Assembly (NCBI GenBank): GCA_000341795.1
Contig: AODO01000018.1
Coordinates: 1 to 64,000, forward strand
Source: Rhodococcus triatomae BKS 15-14
GTDB lineage: Bacteria; Actinomycetota; Actinomycetes; Mycobacteriales; Mycobacteriaceae
DNA: 64,000 nucleotides
Direction of reading: 5' to 3'
A program made the position numbers and the translations under genes. Shown piece by piece: positions 42,319 to 50,568 of the stretch. The notes under the pieces were generated by a model. It made no database searches. It was not told the DNA's origin and saw nothing but the letters and a program-made list of their open reading frames with translations. Within the stretch, counting starts at the first letter, position 1. Every line of letters begins with the position of its first letter.

Positions 42319-43211
42319 ACACGCCCCTGGTCACCGTGCTGGTGCCGGCGTACAACGCAGCCCTGCACCTGCGTGAGTCGATCGACACGATTCTCGCGCA
42401 GGACTTCCGGGACTTCGAGTTGCTCGTCGTCGACGATGGGTCCACCGACGACACTCCGGCGGTGCTCGCCTCGGTCGACGATCCCCGACTGCGGGTGGTG
42501 CGACAGGACAACACCGGGCTCGTCGGCGCGCTCAACCGCGGACTGGACGAGGCGCGCGGTGAGTTCGTCGCGCGAATGGACGCCGACGACCCGATGCCGG
42601 CCGGTCGGCTGTCCGCGCAGATGCGCGCCATGCACGCCGACCCGGGCCTGATCGTGTGCGGCACCGACTACGAACTGTTCGGTGCGGCTACGGGGCGGGT
42701 ACGAATGCCGTTGAGCGACAAGGCGTGCCGTCAGCGGATGCTCATGGGGAGTCCGCACTGTGGCGCGTCCGTGATGATCCGCTCCTCCGTCCTCGACCGC
42801 ACGGGACTGCGGTTCCGGCCCGAGTTCGCGCACGCCGAGGACTACCGGATGTGGGCCGAGATGTCGGAGCACGGGCGGCTCGGCAACCTGCCGATGGTCG
42901 GCTACCTGTACCGCATACACGAATCCCAGGTCAGTGCAGTGCATTCGGCCGAGCAGCGTCAGGCGCACCTGCGGATCGCTCGCGAACACGCGCTGGCGGT
43001 CGGCGTCCGTCCACTCTCCGACGCGGCGCTCACGGCCCTGCTGTGGTCACCGGCGCCGAGTGGCCCGCTGCCGATCGCCCTCGCCCGGGCGATCGTCGGC
43101 ATCGCCGGTCCCGCCGCCGCAGCGGTGGTCCGCGCACCAGGGGTGGAGACGGTCCGGTTCACCGGACGCAAAGTTCTCGAGGCGGTGGCGCGCGCGCGTT
43201 CGGCGCGGTAG
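42315..43211 (+). CDS. Family 2 glycosyltransferase
   Basis: A 298-aa GT2 enzyme: TVLVPAYNAALHLRESIDTI, LLVVDDGSTDDTP, and ARMDADDPM (DxD). The acceptor-side motif is FAHAEDYRMWAEM near residue 180. The ATG at 42315 overlaps the upstream stop (ATGA). The C-terminal 50 residues contain a mildly hydrophobic stretch that may touch the membrane. The sugar is unknown. About 225 bp of non-coding DNA separate it from the flavin monooxygenase. Confidence 0.88.
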   Translation: MNTPLVTVLVPAYNAALHLRESIDTILAQDFRDFELLVVDDGSTDDTPAVLASVDDPRLRVVRQDNTGLVGALNRGLDEARGEFVARMDADDPMPAGRLSAQMRAMHADPGLIVCGTDYELFGAATGRVRMPLSDKACRQRMLMGSPHCGASVMIRSSVLDRTGLRFRPEFAHAEDYRMWAEMSEHGRLGNLPMVGYLYRIHESQVSAVHSAEQRQAHLRIAREHALAVGVRPLSDAALTALLWSPAPSGPLPIALARAIVGIAGPAAAAVVRAPGVETVRFTGRKVLEAVARARSAR

Positions 43212-43436
43212 GTCGGTATGGCCGAATCGCCCGATTTCTCCGGAATTACTTGATACGCAACCTGATTCCGAGAATCGACGCACACTTGCATGCTCCCTAC
43301 ACGTGTTAGCCTCGCGTTGCACTCGGCGGTGGAAACTGTGTCGGCGGAGGCGGATCGCTGTGGCATGGACCATGATTCGCGGCCAGACCCCTGCCGGGTG
43401 AACCCACTCTTCTGCGTAGTTCATCGGAGGTATCTC

Positions 43437-45152
43437 GTGAAGGTCTGTGTCGTCGGGGCAGGACCCTGCGGGCTGACAACCGTCAAGCAACTCCTCGACG
43501 AGGGGCACGACGTCGTCTGCTACGACAAGAACGCCGACGTCGGCGGCATCTGGCTGCGCGACGAGGACGACGCCGGGAAGATGAAGGCGTACGACAATCT
43601 TCACCTCACGATCTCCATGAAGCTGATGGCGTACTCGGATCACCCGTTCGCAGGCGATCGAGTGTTCTACACCCGGAAGCAGTACTTCGACTACCTGCGG
43701 GAGTACTCCGATCGCTTCCGTCTGCGGGAGAGCATCCGGTTCGACTCCGAGGTGACGAACATCGAGCGGCGGTCGAACTCGTGGACGGTGACGGTTCGCG
43801 GTGGCGGTGTCGAGTTCGTCGAGGAGTTCGATGCCGTCGCGGTGTGTTCGGGGCCGTTCAAGACCCCGAACCGGAACATTCGCGAGCTCGACGGATTCAC
43901 GGGGGAGGTCGTGCACTCCTCGGAGTACCGGAACAACGAGCGTTTCCGTGGCAAGCGTGTCCTGGTCGTCGGGCTGGCCGAATCCGGAGCGGACATCGTC
44001 CGTGAGATCGGTGACGTCGCCGCGGCGTGCACCCTGTCGATCCGGTCGTACAACTACATTCTGCCGCGAATCCTGAACGGCACCAGGACAACCGACCACG
44101 GGACGGTCCGTTCGCACCACCACGAGATGCTCCGTCGGGCAACGGATCAAGCGTTCCCGTTCGAGACCTTCTGGGGCCGCAGTCGCGTGGCGAAGGCATT
44201 GTTCCTGGCCGTGTCCGTGGTGCTCGGCGTGGTCACGACGGCACTCGGCGCGCTCCGCGTCCTCCGGGACAGGTTGATTCCGTCGTTGCGTCCCGCCGGG
44301 CCCGCGGTGGGCCCGATGGGCGAGCCCGTCGATCCGCCGAAGCTGGACATCGGGACGGTACACAACGACGCGAACTGGGAGTTCATCAGGAACTGGAACC
44401 GCAGGTCGCACCCAGAGGGCAGCTGGACGCAGAAGACCATCTTCTGCAAGAACGCCAGCTTCGTTCCGAGCATCGTGGAGGGTCGGGTGCTGCTGAACGA
44501 CGCAGGAATCGAGAAGGCGGAGGGTGCGCTCGTGACCTTCAAGGACGCGGTCGCCGCCGAGTTCGACACCGTCGTGCTCTGCACGGGCTTCAGCGCCGAC
44601 GAGCTGTCCATCGGGGATCTTCAGGTCAACGAGGGCAACGTCCGCAACCTGTACCGCCACTTCCTCCATCCGGAACACGACGGAACCGCGGCCTTCATCG
44701 GGTTCGTCCGCCCCTTCTCCGGCGGAATTCCGATCGTCGCCGAGATGCAGGCCCGGTACTTCGCCAGGGTGCTCAGTGGCGCCCTCACTCCGCCCCGGAA
44801 CATCGACGAGATCATCGGCCGGGAGAAGGAGTGGGAGGAGCACTTCACGGAGCTGAGCCCCCGGCACACCGAGTCGATCCCGTCTCAGGTCATCTATCTG
44901 GACGCGCTCGCACGTGAGATCGGCTGCCTCGTTCCGATGCGGAAGATGATGCTCGATCCGAAGCTGTTCATCCAACTGTGGTTCGGCAGCTTCAACCAGG
45001 CGAGCTACCGCATCGTCGGCCCGCACAACAGGGGCAGCGCCGCGCTGGACGATCTGTACTCAGAACTCGTCGACAATCGCAGGGAGATGGCGCTCCGGAT
45101 GTCACTGCTGCAGCTGATGCCGTCGTCCGTCCACCCGAAGCACATGATGTAG
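43437..45152 (+). CDS. Flavin-containing monooxygenase (class B) with an internal hydrophobic segment
   Basis: A 571-aa FAD/NADPH monooxygenase. The FAD site is VVGAGPCGLT at residue 5, the FMO signature is FTGEVVHSSEY, the NADPH site is VVGLAESGADIV, and there is a late ATG-type LCTGFSAD. FMOs add oxygen to soft N or S atoms or make esters. Usual length is about 450; the extra length includes a 23-residue hydrophobic run near 253-275, possibly a membrane anchor. GTG 43437 follows CGGAGG. It is not an IucD/SidA ornithine hydroxylase by motif. TTAGCCT at about 43306 in its promoter region is only half an iron box. Confidence 0.88.
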   Translation: MKVCVVGAGPCGLTTVKQLLDEGHDVVCYDKNADVGGIWLRDEDDAGKMKAYDNLHLTISMKLMAYSDHPFAGDRVFYTRKQYFDYLREYSDRFRLRESIRFDSEVTNIERRSNSWTVTVRGGGVEFVEEFDAVAVCSGPFKTPNRNIRELDGFTGEVVHSSEYRNNERFRGKRVLVVGLAESGADIVREIGDVAAACTLSIRSYNYILPRILNGTRTTDHGTVRSHHHEMLRRATDQAFPFETFWGRSRVAKALFLAVSVVLGVVTTALGALRVLRDRLIPSLRPAGPAVGPMGEPVDPPKLDIGTVHNDANWEFIRNWNRRSHPEGSWTQKTIFCKNASFVPSIVEGRVLLNDAGIEKAEGALVTFKDAVAAEFDTVVLCTGFSADELSIGDLQVNEGNVRNLYRHFLHPEHDGTAAFIGFVRPFSGGIPIVAEMQARYFARVLSGALTPPRNIDEIIGREKEWEEHFTELSPRHTESIPSQVIYLDALAREIGCLVPMRKMMLDPKLFIQLWFGSFNQASYRIVGPHNRGSAALDDLYSELVDNRREMALRMSLLQLMPSSVHPKHMM

Positions 45153-45157
45153 CGCCG

Positions 45158-45565
45158 TCAGGTTCCGACCGTCAGGGTGTCGCCGGCCACGGTGACGGGG
45201 CGCGGTGCGAGGGGCTCCTGAGCCGGGCCGACGAGAGCGGCGCCGTCCTCGATCGCGAACTGGCTGCCGTGGCACCGGCAGACGATCCGGCCTTGGTTGA
45301 CGGCGGACACCAGGCAGTTCTGGTGTGTGCACACCGCGGAGAAGGCGTGGAAGACACCAGGTTCCGGTTGCGTCACCACCACCCGGCCGGGCCGCAGGAC
45401 GACCCCGCCGCCGACGGGGACGTCTGCAGCGGGTAGCTCGACGGGGCCCGACGGCTCGGGCTCGGATTCGCCACCGCCTGCGCACCCGGTGACGGCCAGG
45501 CAGCCGACCGCGCACGCCCCGCCGACGAACGCGCGGCGGGACATCGTGACATCCGCTGGGTTCAT
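45158..45565 (-). CDS. Tat-exported Rieske [2Fe-2S] lipoprotein
   Basis: A 135-aa protein with a twin-arginine signal (SRRAFVGGA) followed by a lipobox (AVTGC) at about residue 28. The Rieske domain has CTHQNC and CRCHGSQF, the two Cys-His pairs that bind a [2Fe-2S] cluster. It should be an electron carrier anchored outside the membrane. It converges on the flavin monooxygenase with only 5 bp between stops. Function is unknown; such small Rieske lipoproteins are common in actinobacteria. Confidence 0.9.
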   Translation of the reverse strand: MNPADVTMSRRAFVGGACAVGCLAVTGCAGGGESEPEPSGPVELPAADVPVGGGVVLRPGRVVVTQPEPGVFHAFSAVCTHQNCLVSAVNQGRIVCRCHGSQFAIEDGAALVGPAQEPLAPRPVTVAGDTLTVGT

Positions 45566-45753
45566 GCCTGGTACCGGACGTGGTGGGCCATCATGGTTCG
45601 GCAGTCTAACGGCCGGGACCGGCTCGCCGGACAGCGGTGGCCGGTTCGACCGATTTGTCGGTTATACCCGCGCCCCTCCGGGTCCCCGCTGGGGATCGAT
45701 CTGCGTTGACATGAAGCGGGAACGCCGCCGGATCCGCTGCTGCGGGACCCGGT

Positions 45754-47046
45754 CTACTCGACGGAGACGGACTCCGGGGCCACGTCGGTTGCCGTCTCGG
45801 ATGGGCGCGCCATCTCGGAGACCGCTCGGCGAAGCGGCAGCGCGACGATGATCAGCGCGACGACCTGTGCAGTGAGAGACCCCCACGCGACACCGATCAG
45901 GCCGACCTCCGGCACCAGGGTCGTCGTCACGCCGAGGGTGGTCCCGACGATGACGATCTGGACCGCGAGCATCAGCCGCAGTCGTCGGAGGACCTGGGCG
46001 ACCAGGAAGTACACGATGACGACGGTCCCGACGACGGACTCCACCGCCATCACCAGCACCAGCCCCGCGGCTGCGTGGAAGTAGTCGGGGCTCACCACGT
46101 ACAGCACCACCGGTCCGCCGACGGCGAGACCCGTCGCGGAGACGGCGGCGACCGCACCGAGCATGCGGATCAGCCGGTGGAACAGCGCCGCGCGGTCCGC
46201 GTGCGGGGCGGATGCCTCCACGATGAAAGAGGATCCCACTCCGGACCTCAGCAGCCCGACGGCGGAGCACATCGTCCAGGCGAGGTTGAAGTAGGCGTTC
46301 TGCTCGGTGCCCAACTGGGACACCACGATCAACGGCAACACCAGGGGCGTCACCGTGACCACCAGCGTCATCGTGAAGTACACGCCCTGGAACGCCCAGA
46401 GCTCCCGCGTGGGCGGCAACTGCGGCTCGAGGTCCCGGCGCGCACGTGCGACCCGCAGCAGGTAGAACACGGCGGCTGCGCTGACACCGAGTGCGAGGAC
46501 CGCCCACGAACCGCTCAGCGCGAGAGCGGATCCGGTACCCGCCAGCGCGACGACCGGCACGATCTTGAGGACCGACAACGCGATGTTCTTGACGGCCACC
46601 GCCTTCGCCAGCCTCAGGCCCGTCAGGATCGGGTCGGTCAGCGCGTACACCGCGAAGGTGAGCACGATCAACGGGAACAGGGTCTTCTCGGCCGGCGATG
46701 CGAACAACCGGTCGTTCGACGGGTTGACCAGGAGGAAGAGCGATCCGAGGAGCAGTGCGACGGTCGAGGTCAACGCGAGGCCGCCGATGACCAGGCGGCC
46801 GGACGAACGACCGGCCACGGGCAGGAAGCGCTGGTACGCGCCACCGAGCGACAGGCACGACACCGACGCGAGCATCGTCGCGGTGCTGATCACCGCGGAC
46901 GCCCGGCCGACCTCCGCGGTGTCGAAGAAGCGTTCCGCGACGGCCCAGTAGACCAACCCCAGCGCGCCGGTCGCGACCGACGACGCCATCAGCGCCGCGG
47001 CATTCGATTCGAGCCCCGGCGCCGTGAGACGTTTCGGCAGACGCAT
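45754..47046 (-). CDS. Wzx/MATE-like lipopolysaccharide or glycolipid flippase 1
   Basis: A 430-aa polytopic protein with about 12-14 hydrophobic segments, of the polysaccharide-flippase (Wzx/RfbX) type. ASAVISTATMLASVSCLSLGG near residue 48 is shared with the second flippase at 56130, so the two are paralogues. It should move a lipid-linked glycan or glycoconjugate across the membrane. Its ATG overlaps the GT14 stop (TGATG) and it is the last gene of the iron-boxed operon starting at 53763. No regulator or anchor gene follows. Confidence 0.85.
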   Translation of the reverse strand: MRLPKRLTAPGLESNAAALMASSVATGALGLVYWAVAERFFDTAEVGRASAVISTATMLASVSCLSLGGAYQRFLPVAGRSSGRLVIGGLALTSTVALLLGSLFLLVNPSNDRLFASPAEKTLFPLIVLTFAVYALTDPILTGLRLAKAVAVKNIALSVLKIVPVVALAGTGSALALSGSWAVLALGVSAAAVFYLLRVARARRDLEPQLPPTRELWAFQGVYFTMTLVVTVTPLVLPLIVVSQLGTEQNAYFNLAWTMCSAVGLLRSGVGSSFIVEASAPHADRAALFHRLIRMLGAVAAVSATGLAVGGPVVLYVVSPDYFHAAAGLVLVMAVESVVGTVVIVYFLVAQVLRRLRLMLAVQIVIVGTTLGVTTTLVPEVGLIGVAWGSLTAQVVALIIVALPLRRAVSEMARPSETATDVAPESVSVE

Positions 47047-47936
47047 CACGGTGTCACCGCCCGACCGGCGCGGAAGGCCTCGATCAGTGGCCACGCCGAC
47101 TCGTCCACCTTCCGCGCGAACATCGCCGGTGAACGGCGCAGGTCCCCCTCGTCGTCGAGGGTGAAGGTGCGCGGGTTGATCGCCGTGCGGTCGGACCAGT
47201 CGATGTGGTGCATGCCGTGCACCGGGCGAGCGAGATAGCTCGGCAGGTCGCGCTCGCGATCGACGTGCTGGGCGATGCGGTCGGCCAGCGGCGACGCCGC
47301 CAGGATCGACGTGAAGACCACCTCGTCGGCGGCGAGGGTCTGGCGGTGGAATCTCAGCCAGCGCGGGTGCGCAGCGAGGAATCCGGTGACCTCCTCGATC
47401 GCGGTCGAGGTCAGCGACCACCACATCGAGCCCTGCACGAGAGGGATCGTGTCGTCGACGCGCCGGGGCAGCCGCCCCGACAGGCGGGCCCACCCCGGGC
47501 CGGAACGGTCCGCGAAGTGGCGGCGCGCGACGACGTGGCCGCGCAGCGCACCCGGCCCGGTGAGCCGGTGGTCCACGCGCAGGAACTCGGTGTCCGTCGA
47601 CCACGCCGCGAGCACGTCGTCGAGCGGCGCGATGAGCAGGTCGGAACCCGAGAGCAACGTGAACCGCACGTGACGGTGACCCGAATCCCGTGCTGCGGCA
47701 ATCAGATCCAGCGTCGCCTCGACGATGCTGAGACCACCCCAGGAGACCGTGCGCCGCTCGCGCAGGTACGTCAGTCCGTCCCGCTCCGGGGCGGCCGCGA
47801 GGAACGGGGCGAGGTCGGACTTCGCGTCCACGTGGACGTACACGTCGATCGACGGATGGTCCAGGGACTCGAGCAGTGCACCGAGCACTCGCGGCTGGTG
47901 ATGTGCGAGGACCAGCACCGCGAACCGGGCACTCAC
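47046..47936 (-). CDS. GT14 (core-2/I-branching type) glycosyltransferase
   Basis: A 296-aa protein resembling beta-1,6-N-acetylglucosaminyl or xylosyl transferases of family GT14: FAVLVLAHHQP, VYVHVDAKSD, TVSWGGLSIVEATLDL, LLSGSDLLIAP and the late TLAADEVVF acidic block. The GTG at 47936 overlaps the stop of the A-T-TE gene by four bases, so both are co-translated, as is the flippase behind it. This coupling is the main reason to suspect that the aryl acid ends up on, or is exported with, a sugar. Confidence 0.85.
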   Translation of the reverse strand: MSARFAVLVLAHHQPRVLGALLESLDHPSIDVYVHVDAKSDLAPFLAAAPERDGLTYLRERRTVSWGGLSIVEATLDLIAAARDSGHRHVRFTLLSGSDLLIAPLDDVLAAWSTDTEFLRVDHRLTGPGALRGHVVARRHFADRSGPGWARLSGRLPRRVDDTIPLVQGSMWWSLTSTAIEEVTGFLAAHPRWLRFHRQTLAADEVVFTSILAASPLADRIAQHVDRERDLPSYLARPVHGMHHIDWSDRTAINPRTFTLDDEGDLRRSPAMFARKVDESAWPLIEAFRAGRAVTP

Positions 47937-50554
47937 AGGCTCCGCTCCAGCGCGGCCCGCACCAGTGCCGCGGTCCGCGCCACGTGCGGTGCGCGCAGCA
48001 TGCCGACATGGTCACCCGGCACCCGGTCGACGGACACCACGTTCGGAGCGATGATCGGCCACCACGACGGCTCGTCGGGATTGTCCTCGGCCATCACCAC
48101 CGCGACCCGGCCCTCCCACGGCCGGAGCTTGTGCAGCAGCGCCACCCGTCGGCCCACCTCGTGGAACAGGTCCCACTGCTTCTCCGCGGAACGGGGCACG
48201 ATCCCCGCCGTCAGGAGCTGGAACCGGGTGCGCCACAACTCGCCACGTCCGGGTGCGGGCGCGTCGACCGCGGGCGGTGTGTGCTCGGTCCGGGGCAGTT
48301 CCGGGCCGCCGACCGACAACGGACCGCCGAGAAGCGTGTCGAGGCACACCACGATCCGGATCTGCTCGCCGTCGGATTCGAGCAGCCGGGCGGCCTCCAT
48401 CGCGATGACCCCGCCGAGCGAGTGCCCGACGAAGCTGTACGGCCCGTTCGGTTGGACGGCGCGGATCTCCTTGACGAAGCGACGCGCGGCTGCGGCGACC
48501 GTCCAGTCCGGGATGCCCCGGCCCTCCAGTGCGTGCGCCTGCAGTCCGTGGACGGGACGGGTCAGTTCTCGTGCCAGCGGCAGGAGTGCGAGTGCCGTCG
48601 ATCCCGCTCCGGCGAACGCGAACACGGGTTCACCGACACCGTCCGGTCGCAACGGGACGAGCACCGAGGTGGACGCGGCCACGCCGGACCTCGTGGTGTC
48701 GAGATGGGCGGCGAACTGCCGGAGCGTGGGGTGGCCGGCCAGGGTCGCCGACGACAGTTCGACGTTGAATCGCTTCTCGACGCGGGTCAGCATCTGCTGT
48801 GTCTGCAGCGAGTCCCCGCCGAGGGCGACGAAATCGTCGTCGCGGCCGATCTTCTCGACCCCCAGGATCTCCGCCCACAGGCCCGCGACGGTCGCCTCGG
48901 TGCCCTCCTCGGGGGCGACGACCGGCGGGCGGGGAGAGGGATCGGGCAGCGCCCGGCGGTCCACCTTGCCTCGTTCGGTGCGTGGCAGTGCCGGCATCAG
49001 AACGAGGTGGGTGGGAACCATCCAGTCGGGCACCAGGTTCCGCAGTTCACGACGGAGATCGGCGGCGGACGGCGCGCGGTCGCCCGGGGTGACGGCCACG
49101 TACCCGGTGAGCACCCCGGATCCGGCCTCGGGGCGCGCGACGACGACGGCGTCCTCGACCGCGGGAAGCCGGCGCAGCGCCGACTCCACCTCGGACGGTT
49201 CGACGAGATAGCCACGGACCTTGACGGCGTCGTCGCCGCGCCCCACCAGGTGCAGGATGCCGCTGTCGTCGAACCGGCCCAGGTCGCCCATCCGGAAGTA
49301 GCGGGCACCGCGTGGGGTCACGCCGAATCGGTCGTCGTCGGACGCCGCCGCCGGGCCGCTGACGAAGTAGCCCTCGGCGAGGTAGTCGGACTCGACGACG
49401 ATCTCGCCGACCTCGCCCGGCCCGACCAGCCGTCCGTCGGGGCCGAGCAGGCGGACCGTCTTGTTGGCGGCGACCGTCCCGACCGGGAGGACACCGTTCG
49501 GGACGGGACGTCCGGGCGGGAACATGTTGAACGCGAGGTTGCCGGTCTCCGACGACCCGGACAGGTTGCAGTAGCTGCCGTTCGGGCCGAGCTGGGCGCG
49601 CAGTCGGGTCACGTCCTCGCCGTGCACGGCCTCGCCGCACGTGGTGACCAGTCGGAGCCGCCACAGTGCCGGCGTACCCTCGCATGCCCGCAGCACCGCG
49701 CGCAGCAGCGACGGGGTGGCGTGCAGCGTGGTCAGGCCCTCGCTCGCGATCCACCGCGGCACGGCGTCGATCCCCATTTCGCGCGGGTCGAGGACGTGCA
49801 GGGTGGCGCCGTTGAGCAGGGCGGTCATCACGACGTCGAGGCCACCGCCGAAGCTGATCGGCAGCGCCATCCCCACCCGGTCGGACGCGGAGGTGCCGAT
49901 CGTGAGGTGAAAGTCCGCGGCCTGGTTCAGCCACAGGCGCTGGCCCTGCCGGACGGCCTTCGGCTTGCCCGTGGAGCCCGAGGTGAACAACAGCACGGCG
50001 GTGTCCGTCGGGGTGCCCGACCGCAGCGGGGCGTCGGGCGCGGCGGGCAGCGCGGCCAGCTCGGCCGGGCGGTAGCGGACCGCGTTGCTGCGGCTGAGGA
50101 TGTCGGCGCGGCGCTGTTCCGGCAGCTGCGAGTCGAGCAGCACCAGCGGGTATCCCGAGACCAGCACCGTCACGATCGCGACGACGCAGTCCAGAGTGCA
50201 TTCGGTGTCGATCGCGATCGGACGCCGGACACCCGCGAGGGAGGCGACGAGCGACCGCGCACCGGCGACGGCCCGTTCGTTCAGCTCCGCATATGTGATG
50301 TGCTCACCACGGCACACGACCGCGGTCTGCTCGGGCAGGTGGTCCACGACGACGTCGAACCGTTCGCGGATCGAGAGCCACGGCACGGGAAAGGGTGCGT
50401 GGCCACGAGGTTCGACGGGGGAGGTGGCAGCCGCACGTCGGCCGATCGCCGGCATCAGGACGGTGTCCTCGGACGGCGGGGGCACCGGGGTCTGCGGGAT
50501 CGCACGCGACGGCGGCGCCGCCGCGGTCCGCGGGGTAACTGGTCGATCGGGCAC
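47933..50554 (-). CDS. NRPS-like A-T-TE enzyme with a non-amino-acid adenylation pocket
   Basis: An 873-aa enzyme. After a Pro/Ala-rich N-terminus of about 50 residues comes an adenylation domain (LFTSGSTGKPKAV; FGGGLD at 235-240; SGSSETGN; YFRMGDLGRFD; RGKVDRRAL). A carrier domain follows (LGGDSL, Ser582), then a thioesterase (GHSLGG, Ser712; CLDTLL; PGDHVGML). It has no condensation domain. The pocket reads G-G-D-H-T-C-L-N-L-K: the Asp that holds an alpha-amino group is Gly, so the substrate is probably not an alpha-amino acid. Neighbouring genes point to an aminohydroxybenzoate. A-T-TE enzymes elsewhere dimerise or release aryl acids. GTG 50554 follows GTGAGG; the longer upstream frame is an overlap artefact. 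Confidence 0.9.
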   Translation of the reverse strand: MPDRPVTPRTAAAPPSRAIPQTPVPPPSEDTVLMPAIGRRAAATSPVEPRGHAPFPVPWLSIRERFDVVVDHLPEQTAVVCRGEHITYAELNERAVAGARSLVASLAGVRRPIAIDTECTLDCVVAIVTVLVSGYPLVLLDSQLPEQRRADILSRSNAVRYRPAELAALPAAPDAPLRSGTPTDTAVLLFTSGSTGKPKAVRQGQRLWLNQAADFHLTIGTSASDRVGMALPISFGGGLDVVMTALLNGATLHVLDPREMGIDAVPRWIASEGLTTLHATPSLLRAVLRACEGTPALWRLRLVTTCGEAVHGEDVTRLRAQLGPNGSYCNLSGSSETGNLAFNMFPPGRPVPNGVLPVGTVAANKTVRLLGPDGRLVGPGEVGEIVVESDYLAEGYFVSGPAAASDDDRFGVTPRGARYFRMGDLGRFDDSGILHLVGRGDDAVKVRGYLVEPSEVESALRRLPAVEDAVVVARPEAGSGVLTGYVAVTPGDRAPSAADLRRELRNLVPDWMVPTHLVLMPALPRTERGKVDRRALPDPSPRPPVVAPEEGTEATVAGLWAEILGVEKIGRDDDFVALGGDSLQTQQMLTRVEKRFNVELSSATLAGHPTLRQFAAHLDTTRSGVAASTSVLVPLRPDGVGEPVFAFAGAGSTALALLPLARELTRPVHGLQAHALEGRGIPDWTVAAAARRFVKEIRAVQPNGPYSFVGHSLGGVIAMEAARLLESDGEQIRIVVCLDTLLGGPLSVGGPELPRTEHTPPAVDAPAPGRGELWRTRFQLLTAGIVPRSAEKQWDLFHEVGRRVALLHKLRPWEGRVAVVMAEDNPDEPSWWPIIAPNVVSVDRVPGDHVGMLRAPHVARTAALVRAALERSL

Positions 50555-50568
50555 TGCAACCTCACACG

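Noticed and set aside
43290-43330. TTAGCCT near 43306 as an iron box for the flavin monooxygenase
   Set aside because: Only the central half matches; about 9 of 19 consensus positions agree, which is weaker than every box accepted here.
43437-45152. Flavin monooxygenase as the missing ornithine N5-hydroxylase
   Set aside because: It has the FMO signature FxGxxxHxxxY and FMO-type spacing, not the IucD/SidA pattern, and lies outside the NRPS gene cluster.
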